Source: Sphingomonadales bacterium (GTDB lineage: Bacteria > Pseudomonadota > Alphaproteobacteria > Sphingomonadales > Sphingomonadaceae). From it: a DNA stretch of 5,286 nt. The stretch spans positions 1 to 5,286 of the forward strand of contig JAGPVK010000006.1 of the NCBI GenBank assembly GCA_018067055.1, given 5' to 3'. Each line of letters opens with the position of its first letter. Position 1 is the stretch's first letter. The position numbers were made by a program, and so were the translations under genes. The notes beneath the pieces were generated by a model that was not told the origin of the DNA, did no database searches, and saw only the letters and a list, made by a program, of their open reading frames with translations. Of the stretch, positions 1 to 5,286 are shown in pieces.

Positions 1-1382
1 CTTTGGCCACGATAGATAGCAGTGTCATTGAGGGCATTGTCGTCACTATGATATACATCGCCGCGAACAAGGCCGGTGAAGGTGATTTCCTGACCCCAAT
101 TGGTTAGCTTTCGCATGTCCCAGCGAGCCAATCCGAAAGCGCGCTGAGTATCTTGTCCTTCGCTGCGCCCAACTGCCAGACTGTTCGCTTGCACTTCCAG
201 TCGTCCACCCAGGATAGGGTCGTCGAACCGCTTGCGATAATCCATTACCGGCAGCGCGACCGGGACGCGATTTTGCGGATCATTCACCCGCAAGGTCTGG
301 AACGCCCAGCCAGCCAGAGAAAAATAGCTGCTATTGCTGATCCGTTCGACGTTGATCGTGGAGCGCAGGCTATCGTCATCGCTGATATCATAGCGGCGCA
401 AAAATGTACGATCTGACACGATGCGGGCCGATTGCGAAAGCGTCCATTTGTCATCAAGCCGGAACCGACCGCTGGTCGCAAAATAGCCACGAAAATGTTT
501 TTCGGAATTGGCCACGAGCTGGGTTGCACCGGTCGGAATGCGGGAACCGTAGGTTGCATAGCCGGTTAGTTGAAAGGCACCTTTCTCATCAAGGTTGCGA
601 AAAGTACCACTGATCAGCGGGGCAACATCTGTGAACAGCTGCGTCGTAACCGTCGCGTCCTGATTTGGCGCGATGCTGAAATAATAAGGCACCGTTACGC
701 CAACGCCGTTCACCGTGTCGAATTTGATATCGGGTACCAGAAGGCCACTGCGATTCTCGTCGCTCACCGGATGGGACAGTCCGGGCAAGGGAATGACGGG
801 CAGGCCAAAAATCTCGATCCGAGCCCCTTGATATTTCACCCGCTTTTTGACGGGATCATAGACTACTTTGACCGCCTTGATCTGCCAGCTGGGGTTTTTG
901 GGGCATCCCTCTTCGGTGGTAACCGCGCAGGCGGTGTAAGCGGCATTGTGAAGCGAAAGCGAGCCGTCAGCAAATCGTTCGCTGCGGCGCGCGGCCAACC
1001 GGCTGCCATCTTCGAGAACAAGCAGAAGATTGTCGACCGCACCATCGCGCAGGCTATCAGTCAGTTCTATCCGGTCGCCATAGGCAACGTCGCCATCGGG
1101 ACTGATCGACCGGATATTGCCTTCTGCCACCACTGCACCGGTTTTCCGATTCCACAGGACCTGATCGGCTCGCAATTTATACCCGTCTCGGTTGAGAATG
1201 ACGTTGCCTTCGGCCGTGACGAAATCATTCTCGAAATCATAGGCGATGGAATCGGCACTAAATTCGATTTCATCATCTTGCGGATCAGGGGCAACGGCGG
1301 CGTCGCTTTGGGATTGTGCCATAGCAGATGCAGGCGTCACAGCAGCCAAGGACAAGGTAAAAAGGGCGAGTGAAGATTTCAT
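1..1382 (-). CDS. lptD: LPS-assembly protein LptD, N-terminal 460 residues (3' end beyond left edge)
   Basis: LptD is the outer-membrane beta-barrel that, plugged by the lipoprotein LptE, inserts lipopolysaccharide into the outer leaflet at the end of the Lpt bridge. Reading the minus strand from the ATG at 1382 gives an unbroken frame to the left edge. Residues 1-22 form a signal peptide (Lys2, hydrophobic core, Ala-rich end, cleavage likely after ASA at 20 or AMA at 22). Residues about 38-140 are an LptA/OstA-like beta-jellyroll domain (FSADSIAYDF, VTAEGNVIL, LRADQVLWNRKTGAVVAEGN). Residues 149-170 hold the family segment YTAC...GCPKNPSWQIKA. The barrel begins near 212 with SGLLVPDIKFD, GVTVPYYFSIAPNQDAT and QLFTDVAPLISGTFR. 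Full-length family members run to roughly 700-800 residues, so the rest of the barrel lies outside. A weak Shine-Dalgarno (AGCAGGT, complement of 1394-1400) precedes the start. The gene is divergent from pepA. Identification is firm; the exact start is very likely because of the signal peptide. Confidence 0.95.
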   Translation of the reverse strand, partial: MKSSLALFTLSLAAVTPASAMAQSQSDAAVAPDPQDDEIEFSADSIAYDFENDFVTAEGNVILNRDGYKLRADQVLWNRKTGAVVAEGNIRSISPDGDVAYGDRIELTDSLRDGAVDNLLLVLEDGSRLAARRSERFADGSLSLHNAAYTACAVTTEEGCPKNPSWQIKAVKVVYDPVKKRVKYQGARIEIFGLPVIPLPGLSHPVSDENRSGLLVPDIKFDTVNGVGVTVPYYFSIAPNQDATVTTQLFTDVAPLISGTFRNLDEKGAFQLTGYATYGSRIPTGATQLVANSEKHFRGYFATSGRFRLDDKWTLSQSARIVSDRTFLRRYDISDDDSLRSTINVERISNSSYFSLAGWAFQTLRVNDPQNRVPVALPVMDYRKRFDDPILGGRLEVQANSLAVGRSEGQDTQRAFGLARWDMRKLTNWGQEITFTGLVRGDVYHSDDNALNDTAIYRGQ

Positions 1383-1593
1383 CGACTGGCTCAACCTGCT
1401 TTTAGCCCCATTTTGGATAGCATCAAATATCGCACCATCCGTCTTCCGATCGCCTATTGCACCTGTTTGCCTAGTCTGCAAATTTTCTTTGACAGATTCT
1501 GATGAACAGACGCTTGACCAAAAAACCAAGACGGTGCAGCAAAGCCGCACGATAGCAAAATGTTGGTCCATTCCTGATTGGAGTCGGATCAAC

Positions 1594-1619
1594 GAGTGAA
1601 CCACCGAGGCTTTTCACTC
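1594..1619 (+). repeat. Inverted repeat / possible hairpin in the pepA leader
   Basis: GAGTGAA at 1594-1600 is the exact reverse complement of TTCACTC at 1613-1619, giving a 7-bp stem with a 12-base loop. It lies 16 bases upstream of the pepA Shine-Dalgarno and does not cover it. It could be an operator half-site pair or an RNA hairpin in the leader. A 7-bp match within this length of DNA can also arise by chance, so the function is uncertain. Confidence 0.3.
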
Positions 1620-1635
1620 CTCAGAAAACAATAAC

Positions 1636-1640
1636 AAGGA
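1636..1640 (+). promoter_or_regulatory. Ribosome binding site of pepA
   Basis: AAGGA at 1636-1640 lies 10 bases before the ATG at 1651. It is the only good Shine-Dalgarno match near the start and supports the chosen initiation codon. Confidence 0.7.
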
Positions 1641-1650
1641 CAGTTTCCCG

Positions 1651-3108
1651 ATGAATTTCAACTTTGCCAGTCAGCGGCCTGCGGATGCCGACGCGATCAT
1701 CTTTGCAATCACAAAGAATGGATTTGACGATTTCGACCTGAAGCTGGAACAGGCAAAAACGGTCAAGGCAGGCGCAAAAGCTGCGCGGTTTGAAGGGAAG
1801 CTGGGCGAGGTTTTTGAAATTTTCGTAACCGAGGCAGACAAGGCGCTGCGGGTGGTGTTGACGGGATTAGGCAAAGGCAAGGCGAAGGATGCGGAATCGG
1901 CAGGCGGTTCAGCGATCGCCAAAATCCTTGCTTCCGGAGCCAAGCATGCGATCATTGATCCATCCGGGCTTGACGAGACGCATCTTGCACGGCTCCTGTT
2001 CGGGGCAAAATTGCGCAGCTGGCGGCATGACAAATACCGCACCACCATGCCGGAAAAGCAAAAGGTCACTCTCGAAAAGATCACGGTGCTTGATCAGCAT
2101 CTGGAAACCGCCAAGGTCTGGCAGGATTTGTCTGCAGTAGCCGATGGTGTTGCCCTGACCCGCGAACTGGTCGCTGAGCCAGCGAATACCATTTATCCCG
2201 AAAGTTTTGTCGCGCGCTGTGAGGAATTGAAGGATCTGGGCGTGGAATTTACCGTGCTCGGCTGGGATGAGATGGAAAAGCTTGGGATGGGCGCGCTGCT
2301 TGGCGTTTCGCAAGGGTCTGAGCGACCGCCGCGGTTGCTGGCGATGCGCTGGGATGGCACCAATGGTGCCCAGAAAACACCGCTGGCTTTGGTTGGCAAG
2401 GGCGTGACCTTCGATACCGGCGGAATTTCGCTGAAGCCGGGTGCCGGTATGGAAGAAATGAAATGGGACATGGGCGGCGCCGGAGCCGTTGCCGGAACCA
2501 TGAAAGCGCTCGCTGGACGCAAGGCCAAGGCGCATGTTGTTGGTGTGTGCGGGCTGGTCGAGAATATGCCCGACGGCAAGGCGCAACGCCCTGGCGACGT
2601 TGTCACCAGCATGAATGGCCAGACCATCGAGGTTATCAACACCGATGCCGAAGGACGGCTGGTATTGTGCGACGCGATGCACTGGACACAGGAAACCTTC
2701 AAACCTGAGATACTGATTGATCTGGCAACCCTGACCGGCGCGATGATCATTGCGCTCGGCAACGAACATGCCGGTTGCTTCAGCAATGATGATGGTCTCG
2801 CCGAGGAGCTGATCGAAGCCGGCAAGGAATCCGGCGATCCGCTTTGGCGGCTGCCGGTCGGCCCCGCTTATGACAAGCTGATCAACTCACCGATCGCCGA
2901 CATGAAGAATGTCGGGCCGCGCGGTGCTGGTTCAATTACAGCGGCGCAATTCCTCAAGCGGTTCGTCAAGGACGGCGTGAAATGGGCGCATCTCGATATC
3001 GCCGGCATGGTCTGGGCCGACAAACCCAGCTCGGTCTGGGAAAAGGGCGCGACCGGCTATGGCGTGCGGTTGCTCAACCAATATGTCGCTGATCATTTCG
3101 AAGATTGA
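1651..3108 (+). CDS. pepA: Leucyl aminopeptidase, M17 family (cytosol aminopeptidase)
   Basis: This cytosolic, two-metal, normally hexameric exopeptidase removes N-terminal residues, preferring leucine, and serves peptide turnover. The 485-residue product has the usual length. Residues about 1-150 are the variable N-terminal domain and about 160-485 the catalytic domain. The metal ligands are all visible: Lys250 and Asp255 in GKGVTFDTGG, Asp273 in KWDMGG, and Asp332 and Glu334 in the family signature NTDAEGRLVL (330-339). The catalytic Lys262 (ISLKPG) and Arg336 are also present. Each matches the Escherichia coli PepA residue with a constant offset of 20 (K270, D275, K282, D293, D352, E354, R356), which argues for an intact active enzyme. 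The ATG at 1651 follows AAGGA at good distance. The gene is divergent from lptD and lies 50 bp upstream of holC, the same order as in gammaproteobacteria. E. coli PepA also binds DNA in Xer recombination and carAB control; whether this one does cannot be read from the sequence. Confidence 0.97.
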   Translation: MNFNFASQRPADADAIIFAITKNGFDDFDLKLEQAKTVKAGAKAARFEGKLGEVFEIFVTEADKALRVVLTGLGKGKAKDAESAGGSAIAKILASGAKHAIIDPSGLDETHLARLLFGAKLRSWRHDKYRTTMPEKQKVTLEKITVLDQHLETAKVWQDLSAVADGVALTRELVAEPANTIYPESFVARCEELKDLGVEFTVLGWDEMEKLGMGALLGVSQGSERPPRLLAMRWDGTNGAQKTPLALVGKGVTFDTGGISLKPGAGMEEMKWDMGGAGAVAGTMKALAGRKAKAHVVGVCGLVENMPDGKAQRPGDVVTSMNGQTIEVINTDAEGRLVLCDAMHWTQETFKPEILIDLATLTGAMIIALGNEHAGCFSNDDGLAEELIEAGKESGDPLWRLPVGPAYDKLINSPIADMKNVGPRGAGSITAAQFLKRFVKDGVKWAHLDIAGMVWADKPSSVWEKGATGYGVRLLNQYVADHFED

Positions 3109-3146
3109 TCCGGTTGCAACCATGCGGCTTATGACTCGAAAGTGGC

Positions 3147-3151
3147 GAAGG
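3147..3151 (+). promoter_or_regulatory. Ribosome binding site deciding the GTG start of holC
   Basis: GAAGG at 3147-3151 lies 7 bases before the GTG at 3159. In the same frame a TGA stop sits at 3132-3134 with no other start codon between, so this site and GTG codon fix the start of the chi subunit. Confidence 0.7.
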
Positions 3152-3158
3152 TGCCGCG

Positions 3159-3596
3159 GTGCGGGTTGATTTTTATCATCTGACTCGGGATCCGGCGGAA
3201 AAACTGGTGCCGATGCTGGCCAGCAAATCGCTCGATGTTGGAAAAAGACTGTTGCTGTTGGCGCAGGGCGAAGCCAGTTGCGCCGCGCTCAGCGACGCCT
3301 TGTGGTGCGCTGAGCCCGCCAGCTTCCTTGCCCATGATTTTGGCGGTTCCGAGCGGCAGACGGAGCAGCCGATCCTGATTTCCGATCAATGCGAACCGGC
3401 CAATGGGGCGACCTACGTCATCTTGTCGGACGGCCAGTGGCGGGACGAGGCGCTGGCTTTCGAGCGCGCCTTCTTCCTGTTTACCGCCGAGCAAATCGAC
3501 CATGCGCGCACCATCTGGCGGCAATTGAGTGCCAATGAAGTTGTCACTCCGCGTTACTGGAAGCAGGATGGTGGCCGCTGGGTCGAAGGGCCGTGA
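3159..3596 (+). CDS. holC: DNA polymerase III subunit chi (GTG start)
   Basis: Chi is an accessory subunit of the DNA polymerase III clamp-loader assembly; in E. coli it binds the C-terminal tail of single-stranded DNA-binding protein and links it to the replisome. The 145-residue product has the family length and its motifs in order: an N-terminal VDFYHLTRDP (3-12), then a segment with ALW (47-49) and FLAHDFG (56-62), QPILIS (70-75), EPANGATYVILSDG (79-92), ARTIWRQLS (116-124) and a C-terminal YWKQDGGRW (133-141). Initiation at GTG is forced by an upstream in-frame TGA and supported by GAAGG 7 bases before. It follows pepA by 50 bp with no evident terminator, so co-transcription is likely. 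The partner psi (holD) is, from general knowledge, known mainly from gammaproteobacteria, so chi here may work mainly through SSB; that is inference. No key segment appears to be missing. Confidence 0.93.
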   Translation: MRVDFYHLTRDPAEKLVPMLASKSLDVGKRLLLLAQGEASCAALSDALWCAEPASFLAHDFGGSERQTEQPILISDQCEPANGATYVILSDGQWRDEALAFERAFFLFTAEQIDHARTIWRQLSANEVVTPRYWKQDGGRWVEGP

Positions 3597-3652
3597 TTTG
3601 CGATTTCCGGCAAAATTCGTTACATCCCCAAATCGGTCGCGTCCTGTAAACC

Positions 3653-3656
3653 GGAG
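3653..3656 (+). promoter_or_regulatory. Ribosome binding site of the lipoprotein gene
   Basis: GGAG at 3653-3656 lies 8 bases before the ATG at 3665, and the lipoprotein signal peptide begins directly at that ATG, so both agree on the start. Confidence 0.65.
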
Positions 3657-3664
3657 CTTACCCC

Positions 3665-4171
3665 ATGTATAAATATCTGATTCTGCCTGTAACCCTGATG
3701 ATTGCCGGATGCGGCAGCAACGACAGCGAACGGGCTTCCGGCAGTTTTGACGATGGCGAGGGCAACAAGGGCAGCTATTCGGTGCGCGGCGATGACGAGA
3801 ATAGCGAAACGGTGATCAAGTCGGACAAGGGCGAGATGCGGATCGCGACCGGCGACAAGGCGGTCAGGGATCTGCCGATGGGTATCAAGCTTTATCCCGG
3901 CGCCGAAGTGCAGACCAGCATGACCGGCATGGGGGAAGGCAAGTCCGGCGCGATGGTCGTGCTGCGGACGTCCGACAGTGTAGATCAAGTGATAGAATAT
4001 TATCGCAAGCAGATGAAATCAAAAGACATTGAAGTGAAAACGGAAGTCAAATCCGGCGATATGCAGATGATCGGCGGCGAACGTGCGGATGGCGAGGGGC
4101 TGCACATCTCTGCCACCAAATCCCCCGATGGCGGCGTGACGGCGACGATTATCGCCGGTGGAAACAGCTAG
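3665..4171 (+). CDS. Predicted lipoprotein of unknown function
   Basis: The 168-residue product starts with a lipoprotein signal peptide: Lys3, a hydrophobic stretch (residues 4-14) and the lipobox IAGC with Cys16 as the predicted acylated residue. Gly at +2 does not suggest inner-membrane retention, so outer-membrane anchoring in the periplasm is likely by the E. coli rule. Residues about 17-65 are rich in Gly, Asp, Glu and Ser and look like a flexible, acidic linker with SFDDGEGNKGSYSV. Residues about 70-168 look like a small folded domain: DLPMGIKLYPGAEV, then MVVLRTSDSVDQVIEYYRKQMKS, where a strand is followed by an amphipathic helix, and ending in strands including LHISATKS and VTATIIAG. 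A pattern of PGA, then a strand, then S/T-D-S and an FY/YY helix, occurs in various uncharacterised bacterial lipoproteins, but I cannot name a family. It lies between holC (68 bp) and ndk (86 bp). The open frame, Shine-Dalgarno and lipobox together make the gene itself secure. Confidence 0.85.
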   Translation: MYKYLILPVTLMIAGCGSNDSERASGSFDDGEGNKGSYSVRGDDENSETVIKSDKGEMRIATGDKAVRDLPMGIKLYPGAEVQTSMTGMGEGKSGAMVVLRTSDSVDQVIEYYRKQMKSKDIEVKTEVKSGDMQMIGGERADGEGLHISATKSPDGGVTATIIAGGNS

Positions 4172-4188
4172 GCCGCAATCGAAAACTT

Positions 4189-4209
4189 GCCATGCTGCAG
4201 TGCAGCGGC
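4189..4209 (+). repeat. Inverted repeat / hairpin between the lipoprotein gene and ndk
   Basis: GCTGCA at 4194-4199 and TGCAGC at 4201-4206 are perfect inverted arms around a central G. As RNA this is a 5-bp stem with a 3-base loop, and it can extend by three G-C pairs (GCC 4189-4191 with GGC 4207-4209) across a 2-base bulge. No T-run follows, so it is not a standard intrinsic terminator. It could stabilise the end of the upstream message, act as a weak attenuator, or be a protein-binding palindrome. Confidence 0.35.
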
Positions 4210-4246
4210 TAAGGGCGGCGCAAATCTACAACATCCCCGAATTTAT

Positions 4247-4250
4247 GGAG
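4247..4250 (+). promoter_or_regulatory. Ribosome binding site of ndk
   Basis: GGAG at 4247-4250 lies 7 bases before the ATG at 4258. It overlaps an upstream ATG at 4245-4247 that is out of frame with ndk and has no good site of its own. Confidence 0.7.
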
Positions 4251-4257
4251 CAATATC

Positions 4258-4680
4258 ATGGCCGTGACACGGACATTTTCGATCATTAAACCCGACGCTA
4301 CCCGCCGCAACATCACCGGTGCTGTCACCAAGATGCTGGAAGAAGCCGGACTGCGCGTCGTCGCATCCAAGCGCATCCACATGAGCAAGGCACAGGCCGA
4401 AGGCTTTTACGCCGTTCACAAGGAACGCCCCTTCTTCGGCGAACTGGTCGACTTCATGATCAGCGGCCCCTGCATCGTCCAGGTGCTCGAGGGTGAAAAT
4501 GCGATGCAGGCCAATCGCGACATCATGGGTGCAACGAACCCAGCTGACGCTGCTCCGGGCACGATCCGCAAGGAACTGGCCGAAAGCCTGGAAGCGAACA
4601 CGGTTCACGGTTCCGACAGCGAGGAAAATGCGGCGATCGAAATCGCCTATTTCTTCAAGGATGACGAAATCGTCGGCTAA
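4258..4680 (+). CDS. ndk: Nucleoside diphosphate kinase
   Basis: Ndk moves the gamma-phosphate of ATP to other nucleoside diphosphates through a phosphohistidine intermediate, balancing the cytosolic NTP and dNTP pools. The 140-residue product has the exact usual bacterial length and begins with the typical [11 protein letters not shown]. The active-site motif NTVHGSDS is at 114-121 with the catalytic His117. Other nucleotide-site residues are in their family positions: Lys11, Tyr51, Phe59 or Phe60, Arg87, Thr93 (GATNP), Arg104 and Asn114. Nothing essential is missing. The ATG at 4258 has GGAG 7 bases before it. It follows the lipoprotein gene by 86 bp, with a small hairpin between them, and is closed by a strong intrinsic terminator, so it is the last gene of its transcript. 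The gap before it is long enough for its own promoter, but I could not identify one. Confidence 0.98.
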   Translation: MAVTRTFSIIKPDATRRNITGAVTKMLEEAGLRVVASKRIHMSKAQAEGFYAVHKERPFFGELVDFMISGPCIVQVLEGENAMQANRDIMGATNPADAAPGTIRKELAESLEANTVHGSDSEENAAIEIAYFFKDDEIVG

Positions 4681-4705
4681 AGTCTTCCGTATATTTATGG
4701 CATTT

Positions 4706-4746
4706 GAGCGCCCGGTTGCAATCATTGTGATCGGGCGTTTCTTATT
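4706..4746 (+). terminator. Rho-independent terminator after ndk
   Basis: CGCCCG at 4709-4714 pairs with CGGGCG at 4732-4737. The stem continues inward through GTTGCAA (4715-4721) and TTGTGAT (4725-4731) with three G-U pairs, giving 13 pairs around a TCA loop. It is followed directly by a T-rich tail, TTTCTTATT (4738-4746). Stem, small loop and T-tail make a textbook intrinsic terminator, starting 25 bases past the ndk stop codon. Confidence 0.88.
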
Positions 4747-4857
4747 GGGCGATGGCCAAGCCTGATAGACCGAGGTAGGTTAGCGTCCGCTATCGGTGCA
4801 CGAGCGGATATATTGTTAGTTGTTTACGGCTTGCCAATGCGATCTTAGAAAGCTGCG
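4747..4857 (+). promoter_or_regulatory. Upstream region of the small exported-protein gene; possible -10 box
   Basis: Because a terminator closes the ndk transcript, the gene at 4858 probably has its own promoter in these 111 bases. TATATT at 4809-4814 resembles a -10 box, but no TTGACA-like box stands 16-18 bases upstream of it (TCCGCT is there instead). TCCGCT (4786-4791) and AGCGGA (4803-4808) form a 6-bp inverted repeat abutting the TATATT, which could be an operator or chance. The promoter assignment is weak. Confidence 0.3.
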
Positions 4858-5238
4858 ATGAAAACATTCCTGATCTTTGCACTCCTGTTTCTGGAACACT
4901 CGTCGCGTCTTTTTACCGAAACCCAGTCGCGGGATATCGGTTGCGTAGCTGTCGTGTCGATCATTTCCGAAGAGCAAAGGCGCGATGCACCGGGTGCGAC
5001 TGATTATCCCGATATTCGTGAGATTGCACCTCGATGGGCTGCCAGCGTTGGCGATCGCATCTCCGGGGAAAGCGGGCAATCGGTGGAAGTGGTCAGGAAG
5101 GCGATATGGGATGCGGTGGAAAAGGAGCAGGCTAATGTCAGCAACATCGACAGTCCCAAAGCATATGTTGATCAGCGAATGACGACTTGTCTGGCATTGA
5201 TGCGGGCTGATCTGGCACGCGGGTCCGCCCCGCAATAA
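4858..5238 (+). CDS. Small predicted exported protein of unknown function, two cysteines
   Basis: The product is 126 residues. It starts with Lys2 and a short hydrophobic run, FLIFALLFL (4-12), which looks like a signal peptide or a short membrane anchor, though the region after it (EHSSRLFTETQS) lacks a clear Ala-X-Ala cleavage site. The rest is mostly charged and helical in character: CVAVVSIISEEQRR (29-42), then QSVEVVRKAIWDAVEKEQANV (74-94) and AYVDQRMTTCLALMRADLA (102-120). Only two cysteines exist, Cys29 and Cys111, near the ends of the mature part, and if the protein is periplasmic they could form one disulfide. I recall similar small, poorly described proteins with paired cysteines from sphingomonads but cannot name a family. 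The Shine-Dalgarno is weak (AGAAAG, 4847-4852, 5 bases before the ATG), and an in-frame TAG at 4846-4848 blocks any longer start. It lies after the ndk terminator, so it is likely transcribed separately. Confidence 0.7.
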   Translation: MKTFLIFALLFLEHSSRLFTETQSRDIGCVAVVSIISEEQRRDAPGATDYPDIREIAPRWAASVGDRISGESGQSVEVVRKAIWDAVEKEQANVSNIDSPKAYVDQRMTTCLALMRADLARGSAPQ

Positions 5239-5286
5239 TTTTGCTGCTTGCCTCCCTGTCCCGACGGCCAAAGTGCGGGGCATTGG
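5239..5286. other. Gene-free tail of the window
   Basis: No gene can be supported in these 48 bases. TGTCCCG (5257-5263) can pair with CGGGGCA (5276-5282, one G-U) around a 12-base loop. This could be the start of a terminator for the preceding gene, but the window ends 4 bases later, before any T-run could be judged. Confidence 0.25.

Larger units (their letters stand above)
1383..1650. promoter_or_regulatory. Divergent intergenic region between lptD and pepA
   Basis: These 268 bases contain no gene I can support and must carry the 5' control regions of lptD (leftward) and pepA (rightward). On the plus strand there are two -35-like hexamers, TTGACA at 1489-1494 and TTGACC at 1514-1519, but neither has a recognisable TATAAT-like box 16-18 bases downstream. 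On the minus strand TTGCAG (complement of 1477-1482) is followed after 17 bases by a poor AATAGG. I therefore do not assign exact promoters. A hairpin lies near the pepA end and is listed separately. That the region is regulatory follows from the divergent gene arrangement rather than from a clear motif. Confidence 0.5.

Noticed and set aside
570..1373. A 267-codon open frame on the plus strand inside lptD
   Set aside because: It lies wholly antisense to lptD, whose translation shows a signal peptide and recognisable LptD domains. The plus-strand translation has no recognisable motifs, and long antisense frames are common in GC-rich genes.
1909..2769. A 286-codon open frame on the minus strand inside pepA
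   Set aside because: It is antisense to the catalytic core of pepA, which has every active-site residue. The antisense product has low-complexity, unconvincing composition and no motif.
3129..3524. A 131-codon open frame on the minus strand opposite holC
   Set aside because: The plus-strand product matches the chi-subunit family along its full length, so the antisense frame is a shadow.
3601..3635. Inverted repeat CGATTT/AAATCG after holC as a possible terminator
   Set aside because: The arms are only 6 bp and AT-rich, the loop is 23 bases and no T-run follows, so it does not look like a terminator.
4786..4808. Inverted repeat TCCGCT/AGCGGA upstream of the small exported-protein gene
   Set aside because: Six-base arms with an 11-base loop are expected by chance in an intergenic region of this size. 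It is mentioned with the possible promoter but not claimed as an operator.
5257..5282. Possible terminator hairpin at the right edge
   Set aside because: The stem contains a wobble and a 12-base loop, and the window ends before a T-tail can be seen, so it cannot be decided.
4816..5283. A 155-codon open frame on the minus strand opposite the small exported protein
   Set aside because: The plus-strand frame has a hydrophobic N-terminus and coherent helical segments, while the minus-strand product starts with no signal, Shine-Dalgarno or recognisable motif. I prefer the plus strand but less firmly than for the other genes.

Overview
The window looks like core chromosome of an alphaproteobacterium, most likely a sphingomonad (Sphingomonadales). 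The grounds are an LptD with the alphaproteobacterial layout, a chromosomal aminopeptidase/HolC/Ndk cluster, moderate-to-high GC and Gram-negative envelope genes. The order-level assignment is inference from recalled gene order, not from a search. I see no mobile elements, CRISPR arrays, rRNA or tRNA genes, and no sharp change in base composition.

Layout. Bases 1-1382 hold, on the minus strand, the first 460 codons of lptD, the outer-membrane LPS-assembly protein. The gene is cut by the left edge. A 268-bp gene-free region (1383-1650) separates it from a divergent plus-strand cluster and must hold the 5' control regions of both sides. The plus strand then carries pepA (leucyl aminopeptidase, M17 family), holC (DNA polymerase III chi subunit, GTG start), a lipoprotein of unknown function, and ndk (nucleoside diphosphate kinase). 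A convincing intrinsic terminator at about 4706-4746 ends this cluster. A small uncharacterised exported protein with two cysteines follows at 4858-5238, and the last 48 bases hold no gene I can support.

How the genes relate. pepA-holC is a conserved pair also known from gammaproteobacteria. holC and ndk both serve DNA replication, one in the polymerase holoenzyme and one in nucleotide supply. lptD and the lipoprotein serve the cell envelope. The genes on the plus strand are spaced by 50-86 bp with no clear intrinsic terminator until after ndk, so partial co-transcription is plausible but unproven.

Overall this is an ordinary housekeeping region. I did not find a convincing new system. The parts least explained are the lipoprotein, the small two-cysteine exported protein, two hairpins in the leaders of pepA and ndk, and the cysteine arrangement of LptD.
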